Shown here: in pieces, positions 55,600 through 64,000 of the stretch
Layout of the letters: the number at the start of each line of letters is the position of its first letter
Numbering within the stretch: position 1 is the first letter of the stretch
From: Stomoxys calcitrans
Lineage: Eukaryota > Arthropoda > Insecta > Diptera > Muscidae
Reading direction: 5' to 3'
Assembly: GCF_963082655.1 (NCBI RefSeq)
Contig: NC_081554.1
Coordinates: 39,826,354-39,890,353 of the forward strand
Length of the DNA stretch: 64,000 bases
Notes under the pieces: generated by a model
Databases searched by the model: none
The model's input: the letters and a program-made list of their open reading frames with translations, nothing else
Told to the model about the DNA's origin: nothing
Translations under genes and position numbers: made by a program

Positions 55600-56520
55600 A
55601 AGGCTCAGAAAAAATCCTGGGTAGAATTCTGCAGCTCCGTGGAGGATACATCTGAGGCCTCTAGACTAAGGAGGATTCTGTCCTCGAGACCTATTACGTT
55701 GGGGTATATCCAGAAGTCAGAGAATGTATGGACAATGTCTAGTGAGGAAACACTAGAACTACTCGTTTGAAAACACATTTCCCGGAAAATTCTCCAAAGG
55801 ACAACGTGGGGCCAGAAGAGATTGTCACTGATATGCATTCGTCGGAGGCCATTAGGGAAATTGTGTCTGAGCCAAAAATCCTTTGGGCGATAAGAAGATT
55901 CGACTCCTTTAAGTTGCCTGGCCCTGATGATGTATAACCGTTTGAATTACAGGAGAGTATATCTCCCTAGCTTAGGGAGATATACTGATATACTCCCTAG
56001 CTTAGGGAGATATTCTCTCCTTGTATCAGAATGTCAGGATGGAGGGACACGAAGGTCATTTTCATTTCGAAAGCAGGAAAACCCTACCACACGAAGGCGA
56101 AAGATATTCGTCCTATTAGTTTGTCATCCTTTGTGCTGAAGACTCTTGAGAGGTTGATAGAAACATATCTTAGGACAAAGATCCCTAGAGATCGCCTGTC
56201 GCGGCAACAGCATGCATATAGTAATGGCAAATCCACTGAAACAGCCCTTTACGACCTAGTCAGCTACATAGAAGGTTCTCTCGCTGACAAGTAATATATT
56301 TACAATGGTAGATTTTCTTGACATTGAAGGTGCTTTCAACAATGTAAAACCAACGTCAATCATGAAGGAGTTGGAGTTTCAAGGCATCAACTCTATCGTA
56401 AGAACTTTTATTAATAACTTGCTTACTAAACGATACATTATGACAATGGACGACAATGGACGAAAACGTCTAAGTGAGTCTGATGGCAGACTGTCACTTT
56501 AACCTAACCTAACCTAAATA
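55600..56520 (+). pseudogene. Non-LTR reverse transcriptase, internally deleted (RNase H-group-like)
   Basis: From 55,600 the reading KSWVEFCSSVEDTSEASRLR, then IVTDMHSSEAIREIVS and FDSFKLPGPDDV, is the linker and start of RT. After a short palindromic insertion at 55,956-56,015 it continues as VIFISKAGKPYHTKAKDIRP, ISLSSFVLKTLERLIETYL and QQHAYSNGKSTETALYDLVS. It then reads VDFLDIEGAFNNVKPTSIMK (palm A) and, just after RYIMTMDDNGRKRL, jumps to a 3' tail ending AACCTAACCTAACC at 56,502-56,516. The catalytic YADD, thumb and RNase H are missing. A stop at 56,294 and frameshifts also break it. Confidence 0.8.
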
Positions 56521-57314
56521 TAATTTATCATAAATAATTATTTAAATAGAAATGGCAAAAGACCACGACGGAAGGTTGAGCAGAATTAAAAAGGTACCGG
56601 AAACAGTTTTTATAGAAATTTATAGCTCTGTAAATGCTAAGAAAATGATGAGTCTATACCTCTTAAGCTTTAGTATATGAATTTACCATACTAGTTATTA
56701 TTGTTCTTAGAAAAGTCTTCCCTCCGGACTTTCAATTTCCCTTTAACCTTAGCATGCATTCTCTTCGCACCAGTTTCTCAATTAGGTCGTCTGTAGTGAA
56801 TCAACGCACCATATAACTGCTACAACAGTCCAAGTCCATGACACCACAACTATTTGTAGTGTGCGAATATATGTGCAGTATTCAAAATTTAACAAATTTA
56901 TTAATTTCAGACATTTAATTAGCAAACAAAGGAGCAAAACACCGTAAACATAAAACAAAGTGTTAAAAACATTTTGTGTTATCTTTATGCAAAAGAAAGA
57001 AAATAATGTCATATTTGGCCCCCTGGCGAGTAAACAACACATTGTACACAACACAACATTTTATGCATAATTAATGAGTTTGCACATTAATTATAACTCA
57101 GTGTATTTTGATGTCAAATATAACTGACCAAGCAAACATATAGGGAATGTTATTTTTGCTAAAACAAAAACGTAAAAATGAAGATGAAACTTTTCAAGTT
57201 CTAAAATGAGCTGTAACAATAGCTTTTCTTCTTATAGTGACTTGAAGCTCGTGTCGTATTGCGCAATAGTGCATAGTATTGACAAAATAAAAATTTGAAG
57301 AACTGCAGTATGAG
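56521..57314. other. Unassigned AT-rich sequence
   Basis: No repeat family member or gene was recognised. The 90-residue minus-strand frame at 56,782-57,054 has no domain. Confidence 0.45.
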
Positions 57315-58405
57315 TTGAGAAGTGAAATCAAAAGTCGGACGCGTTCTACGTAAATCAAGTTATTCTTAAAAATCTGTATTTTTTTCAGATTTCAAATGAC
57401 TATGCGGATTCATAATAATATAGAAATATTTGATGGAAAAAGAATGGCTTCGTAGTTTGCTTTACTTCACCAATCATTCAATATAATGGATTTTGGTATT
57501 GCTTTAAGGATTCCGAATTACTACATTTATCTTCAAAAATTATATTAAATTAAAGCACTGAGAGGTTATTAACCGAGATCCGTGGGGTCTTGCCTACAAA
57601 GTTGTTATGAAAAACCTAGACGGAAAAGTCACAGCTAGCGAGCTAGACAATAACACCATGGATAACATTTTAAACACGTTGTTCCCCAGACACGACATAT
57701 ATGCAGAGAATACTGCTAATGAGGAAACACGAGGCATTGTCCCTTTTACAGTAGAGGAACTTAATTCGGCAGTTGCAAAACTGGATAATAAGAAAGAAAT
57801 AAGGTAATGAAACAAATAGTCCTGGTCGGATATACTCCAAGTATGTATAATACGTATCTTACGAGTCGAGAAGTGAAATCAGAAGTCGAACGCGTTTTAC
57901 GAAAATCAAATTATTCTTACAAATCTGAAAATTTGTTCAGATTTTAAATGATTATACGGAATCATAACAATGTTGAAATATTCAATGGAAAAAGAATGGC
58001 TTCGTAGGCTTCACTAGTTATTCAGTATTGCGGAATTTAGTATTGCTTTAAGCATTCAGAAAAGTAATCCCAATTTAAGAAGAATAATAATTCGGATTTA
58101 GATATCGAAGAAAAAATACAAGAGAAGTCAAGCAGAATCGGAATACGAAGACAATACGAAGAGGCAAAGTGAAATCTTAGAAATGCCATACAAAATAGTT
58201 CCAAAGAACATGATCTCATTGACCTAGACGATGAGATCATGTATAACATCGTAAACACGATAAGGATGCAGGGAATACTGGTAATGAGGATACACGAGGC
58301 TTTGCCCCGTTTACAGTGGAGGTACTTAATTCGCCAGTTGCAAAGCTGCAAAATAGGAAAGCACCAGGTCCTGATGGAATACCAAAAGAGGTGCTGAAAC
58401 AAATA
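57315..58405 (+). pseudogene. R1-like non-LTR retrotransposon, RT N-terminal side, tandemly duplicated
   Basis: The first copy (57,315-57,870) leads into INRDPWGLAYKVVMKNLDGK, a motif seen before the RT of R1-type elements, then PFTVEELNSAVAKLDNKK. The second copy (57,877-58,403) repeats the leader ('agaagtgaaatcagaagtcg...cgcgtttta', 'ggaaaaagaatggcttcgtagg') and reaches AKLQNRKAPGPDGIPKEVLK, the RT APGPDGI motif, just before the Tc1 insertion point. The shared parts are about 560 bp apart. Stops and frameshifts are present in both copies. The element continues on the far side of the Tc1 at 61,580. Confidence 0.75.
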
Positions 58406-58432
58406 CAGCGGTCAAAAAAAGTATTCATCATT
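58406..58432 (+). repeat. Tc1 outer left terminal inverted repeat
   Basis: 27 bp, identical over its full length to the complement of the right outer repeat; directly preceded by the duplicated TA target. Confidence 0.95.
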
Positions 58433-58613
58433 CAATGTTTTTTTTTTAATAAGTCTACAAAAGACAATTGGAATAAAAACATATTAAACTAATGATGCAG
58501 TAGTGCTTGTGTGATATATATGTACACAATTTCATTGTTTTTAAAGAAAAAAATAGTATTTATTGGAACAAAAAGGGCCATTTTACAGCCGAACACAAAA
58601 AATTAAACAAAAC

Positions 58614-60146
58614 AAGTAAAAGCGTGCTAAGTTCGGCCGGGCCGAATCTTATATACCCTCCACCATGGATCGCATTTGTCGAGTTCTTTTCCCGGCATCT
58701 CTTCTTAGGCAAAAAAGGATATAAGAAAAGAGTTGCTCTGCTATTAAAACGATATCAAGATATGGTCCGGTTCGGACCACAATTAAATTATATGTTGGAG
58801 GCCTGTGTAAAATTTCTGCCAATTCGTATAAGAATTGCGCCCATTGGGGCTCACGAAGTAAAATAGAGAGAACGATTTATATGGGATCTGTATCGGGCTA
58901 TAGACCGATTCAGACCATAATAAACACGTTTGTTGATGGTCATGAGAGGATCCATCGTACAAAATTTCAGGCAAATCGGATAATAATTGCGACCTCTAGA
59001 GGCTCAAGAAATCAAGACACAAGATCGGTTTATATGGCAGCTATATCAGGTTATGAACCGATTTGAACCATACTTGGCACAGTTGTTGGATATCATAAGA
59101 AAACACGTAGTGCGAAATTTCATTCCAATCGGATAAGAATTGCGCACTCTAGAGGCTCAAGAAGTAAAGACCCAAAATCGGTTTATATGGCAGCTATATC
59201 AGGTTATGAACCGATTTGAACCATACTTGGCACAGTTGTTGAATGTAATAACAGAACACGTCGTGCAAAATTTCATTCCAATCGGATAAGAATTGCGCAC
59301 TCTAGAGGCTCAAGAAGTCAAGACCCAAGATCGGTTTATATGGCAGCTATATCAGCTTACGAACCGATTTGACCCATACTTGGCACAGTTGTTGGATATC
59401 ATAACAAAACACGTCGTGCAAAATTTCATACCAATCGGATAAGAATTGCGCACTCTAAAGGCTCAAGAAGTCAAGACCCAAGATCGGTTTATATGGCAGC
59501 TATATCAGGTTATGAACCGATTTGAACCATACTTGGCACAGTTGTTGGATATAATAACAAACCCCGTCGTGCAAAATTTCATTCCAATCGGATAAGAATT
59601 GCGCACTCTAGAGGCTCAAGAAGTCAAGACCCCAGATCGGTTTATATGGCAGCTATATCAGGTTATGAACCGATTTGAACCATACTTGGCACAGTTGTTG
59701 GATATAATAACAAAACATGTCGTGCAAAATTTCATTCCAATCGGATAAGAATTGCGCACTCTAGAGGCTCAAGAAGTCAAGACCCCAGATCGGTTTATAT
59801 GGCAGCTATATCAAAACATGGACCGATATGGCCCATTTACAATACCAACCGACCTACACTAATAAGAAGTATTTGTGCAAAATTTCAAGCGGCTAGCTTT
59901 ACTCCTTCGGAAGTTAGCGTGCTTTCGACAGACAGACGGACGGACGGACGGACGGACGGACGGACGGACGGACGGACGGACGGACGGACGGACGGACAGA
60001 CGGACGGACATGGCTAGATCGACATAAAATTTCACGACGATCAAGAATATATATACTTTATGGGGTCTCAGACGAATATTTCGAGTAGTTACAATCAGAA
60101 TGACGAAATTAGTATACCCCCCATCTTATGGTGGAGGGTATAAAAA
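58614..60146 (+). repeat. 153-bp family element, A subtype, complete with eight units, nested in Tc1
   Basis: Left end AACAAGTAAAAGCGTGCTAA then GTTCGGCCGGGCCGAATC and TATACCCTCCACCATGGAT; right end TATACCCCCCATCTTATGG then TGGAGGGTATAAAAA. Unit anchors at 58,808, 58,960, 59,113, 59,266, 59,419, 59,572, 59,725 and 59,878 give spacings of 152 and then 153 bp six times. It lies at the left inner direct repeat of the Tc1 element, whose first bases were displaced, so this is the youngest layer of the nest. Confidence 0.95.
59932..60008 (+). repeat. GACG tetranucleotide microsatellite
   Basis: A run of about 16 GACG/GGAC repeats in the tail of the nested A-type element. Slightly longer than the run at 25,778-25,848, which accounts for the few bases of length difference beyond two 153-bp units. 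Confidence 0.9.
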
Positions 60147-60159
60147 GTATTCATCATTG
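60142..60159 (+). repeat. Tc1 inner left direct repeat
   Basis: AAAAAGTATTCATCATTG repeats the core of the outer terminal repeat. Its upstream bases (expected CAGAACAAA by comparison with the right inner repeat) have been replaced by the end of the nested element. Confidence 0.85.
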
Positions 60160-60198
60160 CAAAAAAAACAAAAAAATAAATAACATAATTTAAAAAAA

Positions 60199-61227
60199 TT
60201 AATACTTTGTTATTCGACCACCGCGTCTTATAACTTCTTTTAAACGGTTTGACATAGATTGGACTAATTTAGCGGTTATATTTTGGTCTATATAAGTCCA
60301 TTCCTCCATGATCACCTGTTGCATTTGACTCTTGCTCGAAAAATTGCGCGTTCTCAATTTGCGTTCGAGATGTTCCCAAAGATGTTCAATTGGGTTCAAG
60401 TCGGGACTTTGAGGAGGAGTTTTAATGACTTTGGGGCAGTTATACAGCATCCACATCTTGGTATTTAAAGCAGAATGTTTGGGGTCATTATCTTGATAAT
60501 ATTGAAAGTTATTACCAAGCCCAAGTTTTACAGCACTATCTTTTAAATTCCTCTTTAAAATGTCAATGTAATACTTATGATCCATTACTCCATTAATAAT
60601 TTCAAGATTTCCCGCTCCTGAAGCCGCCATACACCCCCAAACCATTAAACCACCTCCACCATGTTTTACAGTAGCAACTGTGTTTCGTTCTTCAAGCTCT
60701 GTATTTGGTTTTCTGTACACTATGACCTTTCCATCGCACCCAAAAAGATTAAACTTGCTCTCGTCTGCAAAAATGACTGTTTTCCAAAATGATTCGGGCT
60801 GTTTTACATACATTTTTGCGAAGTTTAGCCTTTTCACTCGGTTTATTTTATTTATAAAGGGCTTCTTACGTGCAGTTCTTCCTCTGTAACTATGCCTTTT
60901 GAGTGTATTTCGAATTGTTTGTGTAGTAACTTCCTTCCCTAAATATTCCATAGTGTTTTTACGAAGAATGGTCGCATTTGTCTTCGGAGTTTTCTGAACT
61001 TGCCGCACTAGCCAACGCACATCTCCAACTGAAAGTGCTTTTGGTCGACCAGATCTTGGTTTATTGTCAACAGTTTTCGTTTCTGTCCACTTTCTGATGA
61101 TGGATTGTATAGTAGATCGTGGTCTATTTAATATTTCACTGATAGTTTTTTGAGTTAAACCATTCCTGTGGTGTTTTATTATCAAAACTTTTACCTCATC
61201 AGAAACCTCGTTTTGCTTACGACCCAT
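60199..61227 (-). CDS. Tc1-family DD34E transposase, intact
   Basis: A 342-residue uninterrupted frame, the usual Tc1 length. Residues about 1-50 form the first helix-turn-helix of a paired-like DNA-binding domain (LTQKTISEILNRPRSTIQSI). A GRPK AT-hook-like motif is at 60-63, a second helix-turn-helix at about 64-112 and a basic stretch GRTARKKPFINKINRVKR at 116-133 that could act as a nuclear signal. The catalytic triad is visible: D155 in FADESKFN, D246 in YYQDNDPKHS and E281 in PDLNPIEHLW, with 34 residues between the last two (DD34E). The glycine-rich box HGGGGLMVWG is at 189-198. The start ATG has a favourable CAAAATGG context. The enzyme would cut and paste the element via its IR/DR ends at TA targets. 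No inactivating change is seen, so it may still be functional. No intron is apparent. Confidence 0.97.
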   Translation of the reverse strand: MGRKQNEVSDEVKVLIIKHHRNGLTQKTISEILNRPRSTIQSIIRKWTETKTVDNKPRSGRPKALSVGDVRWLVRQVQKTPKTNATILRKNTMEYLGKEVTTQTIRNTLKRHSYRGRTARKKPFINKINRVKRLNFAKMYVKQPESFWKTVIFADESKFNLFGCDGKVIVYRKPNTELEERNTVATVKHGGGGLMVWGCMAASGAGNLEIINGVMDHKYYIDILKRNLKDSAVKLGLGNNFQYYQDNDPKHSALNTKMWMLYNCPKVIKTPPQSPDLNPIEHLWEHLERKLRTRNFSSKSQMQQVIMEEWTYIDQNITAKLVQSMSNRLKEVIRRGGRITKY

Positions 61228-61354
61228 TTTGACAAAAACTATATTTTCAATGAAATTAAATATTTGCTGTCAAGGGCAAAGCCTCCTTTACTAAATAAAA
61301 CAGAAAAGGGGGATTCCCAAATAATATTTGAATTTGACTTTGATGATAGCACAT

Positions 61355-61380
61355 CAATGATGAATACTTTTTTTGTTCTG
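61355..61380 (-). repeat. Tc1 inner right direct repeat
   Basis: CAATGATGAATACTTTTTTT then GTTCTG is the complement of an inner copy of the terminal repeat core, located 197 bp inside the right terminus. It shares about 20 bp with the outer repeat and differs in the outermost bases. Confidence 0.9.
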
Positions 61381-61550
61381 TTTTTGGTGTTATTATATAA
61401 AATTGCATTTTTTGCACTTATTAAATTTATTTTTTGAATTTATTTTAAAACATATTACGAAAAATTAACTATTGCATAAAACTGCATTATTTGTTTACTT
61501 TAAATTTTCTTCAATTACCCAAAATAAGTGAATTTATTATCAATTTTGCT

Positions 61551-61577
61551 AATGATGAATACTTTTTTTGACCGCTG
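61551..61577 (-). repeat. Tc1 outer right terminal inverted repeat
   Basis: 27 bp, perfect complement of the left outer repeat, followed by the TA target copy at 61,578-61,579. Confidence 0.95.
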
Positions 61578-61905
61578 TAGCCGTGGCAAGGCCGTACATA
61601 CTCCTAAATATGTATAATACGTATCTTGCCGAAGGTGTTTTCCCAAAATGCTAAAAGGAACAGAAGTTGGTGTTGATGAGCAAGAGAAAGGGAGATGCAC
61701 TAGCACCCTCGTCTTACATACCTCTATGCATGCTTGACGCAGTCGGTAAACTACTTGAGAGACTTATAAAACCCATACTGGAAGAAACCATAAACATGGA
61801 AGGAGGGTTATCCAGCAGTCAGCACTGTTTCCGCCCAGGAAAATCAATTGTCAACGCAATTCAAACTAGAAATACACAGATTTCTCATATACCTAGTTAG
61901 GCCAA
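61578..61905 (+). pseudogene. R1-like retrotransposon, RT continuation after the Tc1
   Basis: From the TA target onward the frame is ARPYILLNMYNTYLAEGVFP, then after a frameshift or stop SKRKGDALAPSSYIPLCMLD, AVGKLLERLIKPILEE and SSSQHCFRPGKSIVNAIQ. These are the RT motifs that should follow APGPDGIPKEVLK at 58,395, and the codon phase is kept across the TA, showing both flanks belong to one element. It ends near 61,880, where similarity is lost. The polymerase catalytic motif is absent. Confidence 0.8.
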
Positions 61906-62027
61906 ACCGGTCAAAATGACAGATTTAATTTTTAGCTGGAAAATTTAACTTATGGCACCTTATCAAAACTGAATACATCTCGGTTTAAACAATTATAGAT
62001 GTATATTCAAGAAATATATATAGATTT

Positions 62028-62160
62028 TCTATATATATAAGTGAATTTGTGTGTGTTTGTGGGTTCATAAATTTGTTTGTTCCGTATAGACTCAAAAACG
62101 GCTGAACAGATTTTCTTGAAATTTCCCCAGATTGTGTAGGTTGGTAAGGAAGTAGAAATC
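62028..62160 (+). mobile_element. Helitron-like element, 5' end fragment
   Basis: Starts TCTATATATATAAGTGAATT then TGTGTGTGTTTG, and continues 'ttgtttgttccgtatagactcaaaaacggctgaacag', 'attttcttgaaatttccccagattgtgtagg'. It matches the starts of the copies at 12,110 and 34,282. Only about 130 bp is present. Confidence 0.65.
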
Positions 62161-62164
62161 TTAT

Positions 62165-62990
62165 AAAGGCTGCTTCTTTTAGCTATTATCTTTTTGGCAG
62201 TACTGGTTTAAAGAGCTCGCGCACGTTTCGTGTTTTGTTTCACTGTCAAACATATTGAGTTTGCCCTATAATTTACCCATTAATCGTCTCACAAACAAAA
62301 CGCTTGACAGTTATTGAATTTTACTATCAAAATGCGTGCTCTGTTAAGAGAGTCCATCGCGCGCTTCTTCCATTTTACGACGAAGTTTATTTTTAGCTCA
62401 ATGGGTACGTAAATAAGCAGAATTGTCGATTTTGGAGTAAAGATCAACCAGAAGTATTGTAAGAGCTAGCAATGCATCCAGAAAAAGTCACATATTGGTG
62501 CGGATTTTGGGCTGGTGGTATCATTGGACCGTACTTCTTCAAAGATGATGCGAATCGTAACGTAAGTGTGAATGTCCAAAATGCAAGAGCTTTACTTGCA
62601 TGATATGTGTTTCAAGAAGACGGTGTCATATGGCACACAGCACGCGTAACAATGGAGTCATTGAGAGTCGAGTTCGGTGAACATTTTATTCCACGTTCGG
62701 GACCGGTCAATTGGCCGCCTAAATGTGCGATCGTGCGATGTGGGGCTATGTTAAAGCTCATGTCTACACAGACAAGCCCGCTTCAATTGACGCATTGGAA
62801 GAGAACATTGAAGCATTTATTCGTGAGATACCGGCCGAAATGTTGGAAAGAATATGCCAAAATTGGACTAAGCGGATGGACCATTTGAGGCGCAGTCACG
62901 GCTAACATTTGCATGAAATAATCATCAAACATTAAACTATATAGACCGTGTTATCGATTCAAATAAATATTTCATGCATTTTTCTGTCCA
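62165..62990 (+). pseudogene. Rosa-type (DD41D) mariner-like transposon, dead
   Basis: The reading starts IEFYYQNACSVKRVHRALLP at about 62,312-62,372. An internal deletion then joins it to DEVYF (remnant of the first catalytic FSDEAHF box) and LNGYVNKQNCRFWS. MHPEKVTYWCGFWAGGIIGP follows at 62,472-62,531. The second catalytic Asp is in FQEDGVIWHTARVTM (about 62,610), then FGEHFIPRSGPVNWPP. After this the third catalytic region (CDLTPLDYFLW in relatives) is deleted and the frame shifts to MWGYVKAHVYTDKPASIDAL. The reading closes LERICQNWTKRMDHLRRS near 62,900. Two stops, frameshifts and two deletions make it inactive. TIRs were not identified. Confidence 0.75.
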
Positions 62991-62995
62991 ATGAT

Positions 62996-63218
62996 GTTTC
63001 TCATGACTTCCAACTAACTTTATTAACCCTGGTATTGTTTGGTTTGTGCATTGATATTGCCTCTATATAAATTGATCTCCTGATTTTTACTTCTCATTTT
63101 CGTTCGAAATATAGGTGATGGAAAATTAATGATAGTATCGACACTATCGATATATATTATTAAAACTATCGAAAATATCAAATGTTGCGATTATCGATAG
63201 TTTGCCAGCTCTAGTGCA
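62996..63218 (+). repeat. Direct repeat copy 1 with TATCGATA motifs
   Basis: About 220 bp (TTTCTCATGACTTCCAACTA ... GATAGTTTGCCAGCTCTAG) repeated at 63,634-63,859 with roughly 80% identity by eye. It contains TATCGATA at 63,145 and 63,192. Confidence 0.75.
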
Positions 63219-63838
63219 GACGTCGTAAGACGAAAGAAAACTAATTTCGACGAGGCATAAATGATCTGAACGATGAAATGAACGAAGGTGTAAAGACTGA
63301 TTTGAGAGCCACCTGCGAAAGCTGTGCCGAGGTGTATTTGACTCTCAGCGGCCATAAGGTGGCTTTTTAGTCGGTAAAGCACATTGTAAACCCGAAATAA
63401 CACATGAGTGGCGACATATGTGCATGCAGTAGAGCTGGCAAAATCTCGATGGCACTATCGATACTAATATTTTATTTTTTGTCTGAGTATTTATTGATAT
63501 TTTTCCTATTGTTACTATAAGCAAAGTTAATTTTTTTGCAAAATTGAATAGAAAAAGACAATCCGACACTGAATCTATCTTTATGACATATTGCGTCTGT
63601 AAAGGGGGTAATTTTCATCCGGATAGCAAAAATTCTTCTCATGATTTCCAACTGACTTTAATAAATTTGGTTCCATTCGGTCTGTGGATTGATATTGCCT
63701 TTATGATTCTATTTCCAGATTTTTAATTCTTCTCATTTTCGTCTGAAAAATAGGTGATGGAGAACTATCAATAATATCGATTATATCGATATTTATTATT
63801 AGAAATATCTAAAATATCGAATGTTACGATTATCGATA
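63145..63838. promoter_or_regulatory. Cluster of five TATCGATA (DRE-like) motifs
   Basis: Exact 8-mers TATCGATA occur at 63,145, 63,192, 63,456, 63,784 and 63,831. Three have the sequence GCCAGCT (or its complement AGCTGGC) within about 30 bp. In Drosophila this palindrome is the binding site of DREF and a common core-promoter/boundary motif. Four of the five lie in the two duplicated copies, so part of the clustering is due to duplication. No downstream gene is visible in the window; function is inferred only from the motif. Confidence 0.4.
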
Positions 63839-63859
63839 GTTTGCCAGCTATAGCATGCA
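63634..63859 (+). repeat. Direct repeat copy 2 with TATCGATA motifs
   Basis: Second copy of the segment at 62,996 (TTCTCATGATTTCCAACTGA ... GATAGTTTGCCAGCTATAG). It carries TATCGATA at 63,784 and 63,831. The copies are about 638 bp apart. Confidence 0.75.
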
Positions 63860-64000
63860 GCAAGACAATTTTTCCATCTTAACCCCAAAAAGGTGTAAAT
63901 ACATTAATATTTCTCAACTAATTTTACTATTTATAATTGAACAACAAAAATCGGTTTTTATTTTTGTTCGCCTAGAGTTGATAGTATAGGCTTTGGGTTT
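63860..64000. other. Window end, nothing recognised
   Basis: AT-rich sequence without a recognisable feature. Confidence 0.4.

Larger units (their letters stand above)
58406..61577 (-). mobile_element. Tc1-type transposon with IR/DR ends, carrying a nested insertion
   Basis: Perfect 27-bp terminal inverted repeats (CAGCGGTCAAAAAAAGTATT then CATCATT at 58,406-58,432; complement at 61,551-61,577) are flanked by TA on both sides (58,404-58,405 and 61,578-61,579). A second, inner copy of the repeat core (AAAAAGTATTCATCATTG) lies at 60,142-60,159 and 61,355-61,380. The right inner and outer repeats are about 197 bp apart; the left pair is about 197 bp apart once the nested ~1.53 kb 153-bp-family element is discounted. 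Without it, the transposon is about 1.64 kb, a normal Tc1 size. Confidence 0.95.

Noticed and set aside
56502..56518. Interstitial telomere repeat (TTAGG complement)
   Set aside because: Only about three repeats, directly at the 3' end of an RT fragment; explained as a retrotransposon tail.
59799..60017. Coding frames with repeated RTDGRTDG peptides (also 25,646-25,852)
   Set aside because: They are translations of the GACG microsatellite and of 153-bp units, whose length keeps the frame open; no conserved protein.
60283..60468. Plus-strand frames opposite the Tc1 transposase (also 60,680-60,889)
   Set aside because: They are shadows of the intact minus-strand transposase.
1..64000. A defence system, biosynthetic cluster or other multi-gene system
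   Set aside because: There are no adjacent intact genes; apart from one transposase, all recognisable coding sequence is transposon remnants.

Overview
The window looks like repeat-dense genomic DNA of a calyptrate fly, probably a muscid. Three things suggest this: AT-rich sequence without operon-like genes; many insect-type transposable elements (Tc1/mariner, RNase H-bearing non-LTR retrotransposons, tRNA-derived SINEs, Helitron-like repeats); and interspersed repeats built from 'atcggtttatatggcagctatatc' modules, which I associate with muscid genomes from general familiarity, not from a search. No complete host protein-coding gene could be supported. Only one long intact reading frame looks functional: a 342-residue Tc1 transposase near 60-61 kb on the minus strand.

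Layout. 1-2.1 kb: two tail-to-tail copies of the dominant modular repeat (called the 153-bp family here). 3.5-6.2 kb: broken non-LTR retrotransposons. 6.2-11.2 kb: 153-bp-family copies, a possible untranslated host exon near 9 kb and a dead mariner. 12-14.6 kb: a Helitron-like element with a SINE fragment inside. 16-18.9 kb: a reverse-transcriptase fossil, a full SINE and two blocks of a hairpin-forming ~31-bp minisatellite. 19.6-30 kb: 153-bp-family copies, a mariner MITE, two RNase H retrotransposon copies and another dead mariner. 30-35.7 kb: long diverged 153-bp arrays, then a second Helitron-like element cut by a full SINE. 37-39.2 kb: a 153-bp-family element with a ~1 kb 16-bp minisatellite inside it. 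41.8-44 kb: a dead endonuclease/RT retrotransposon split by a SINE and a MITE. 44-54 kb: more arrays, MITEs and a 2.2 kb RNase H retrotransposon copy. 55-62 kb: RT fossils and a three-level nest: an R1-like retrotransposon hit by an IR/DR-type Tc1 element, itself hit by a 153-bp-family element. 62-64 kb: a Helitron 5' end, a dead rosa-type (DD41D) mariner and a duplicated segment with five TATCGATA motifs.

The central observation is that two superficially different repeat classes (A and B here) share a unit of 152-154 bp, have alignable monomers, and end in related palindromic termini. They therefore look like diverged branches of one non-autonomous family that can gain and lose whole units. 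Nothing resembles a prokaryotic or defence system. The interest lies in how these elements are built and nested, plus a few candidate host signals (a possible 5' UTR exon, a possible coding exon, a DRE-motif cluster).
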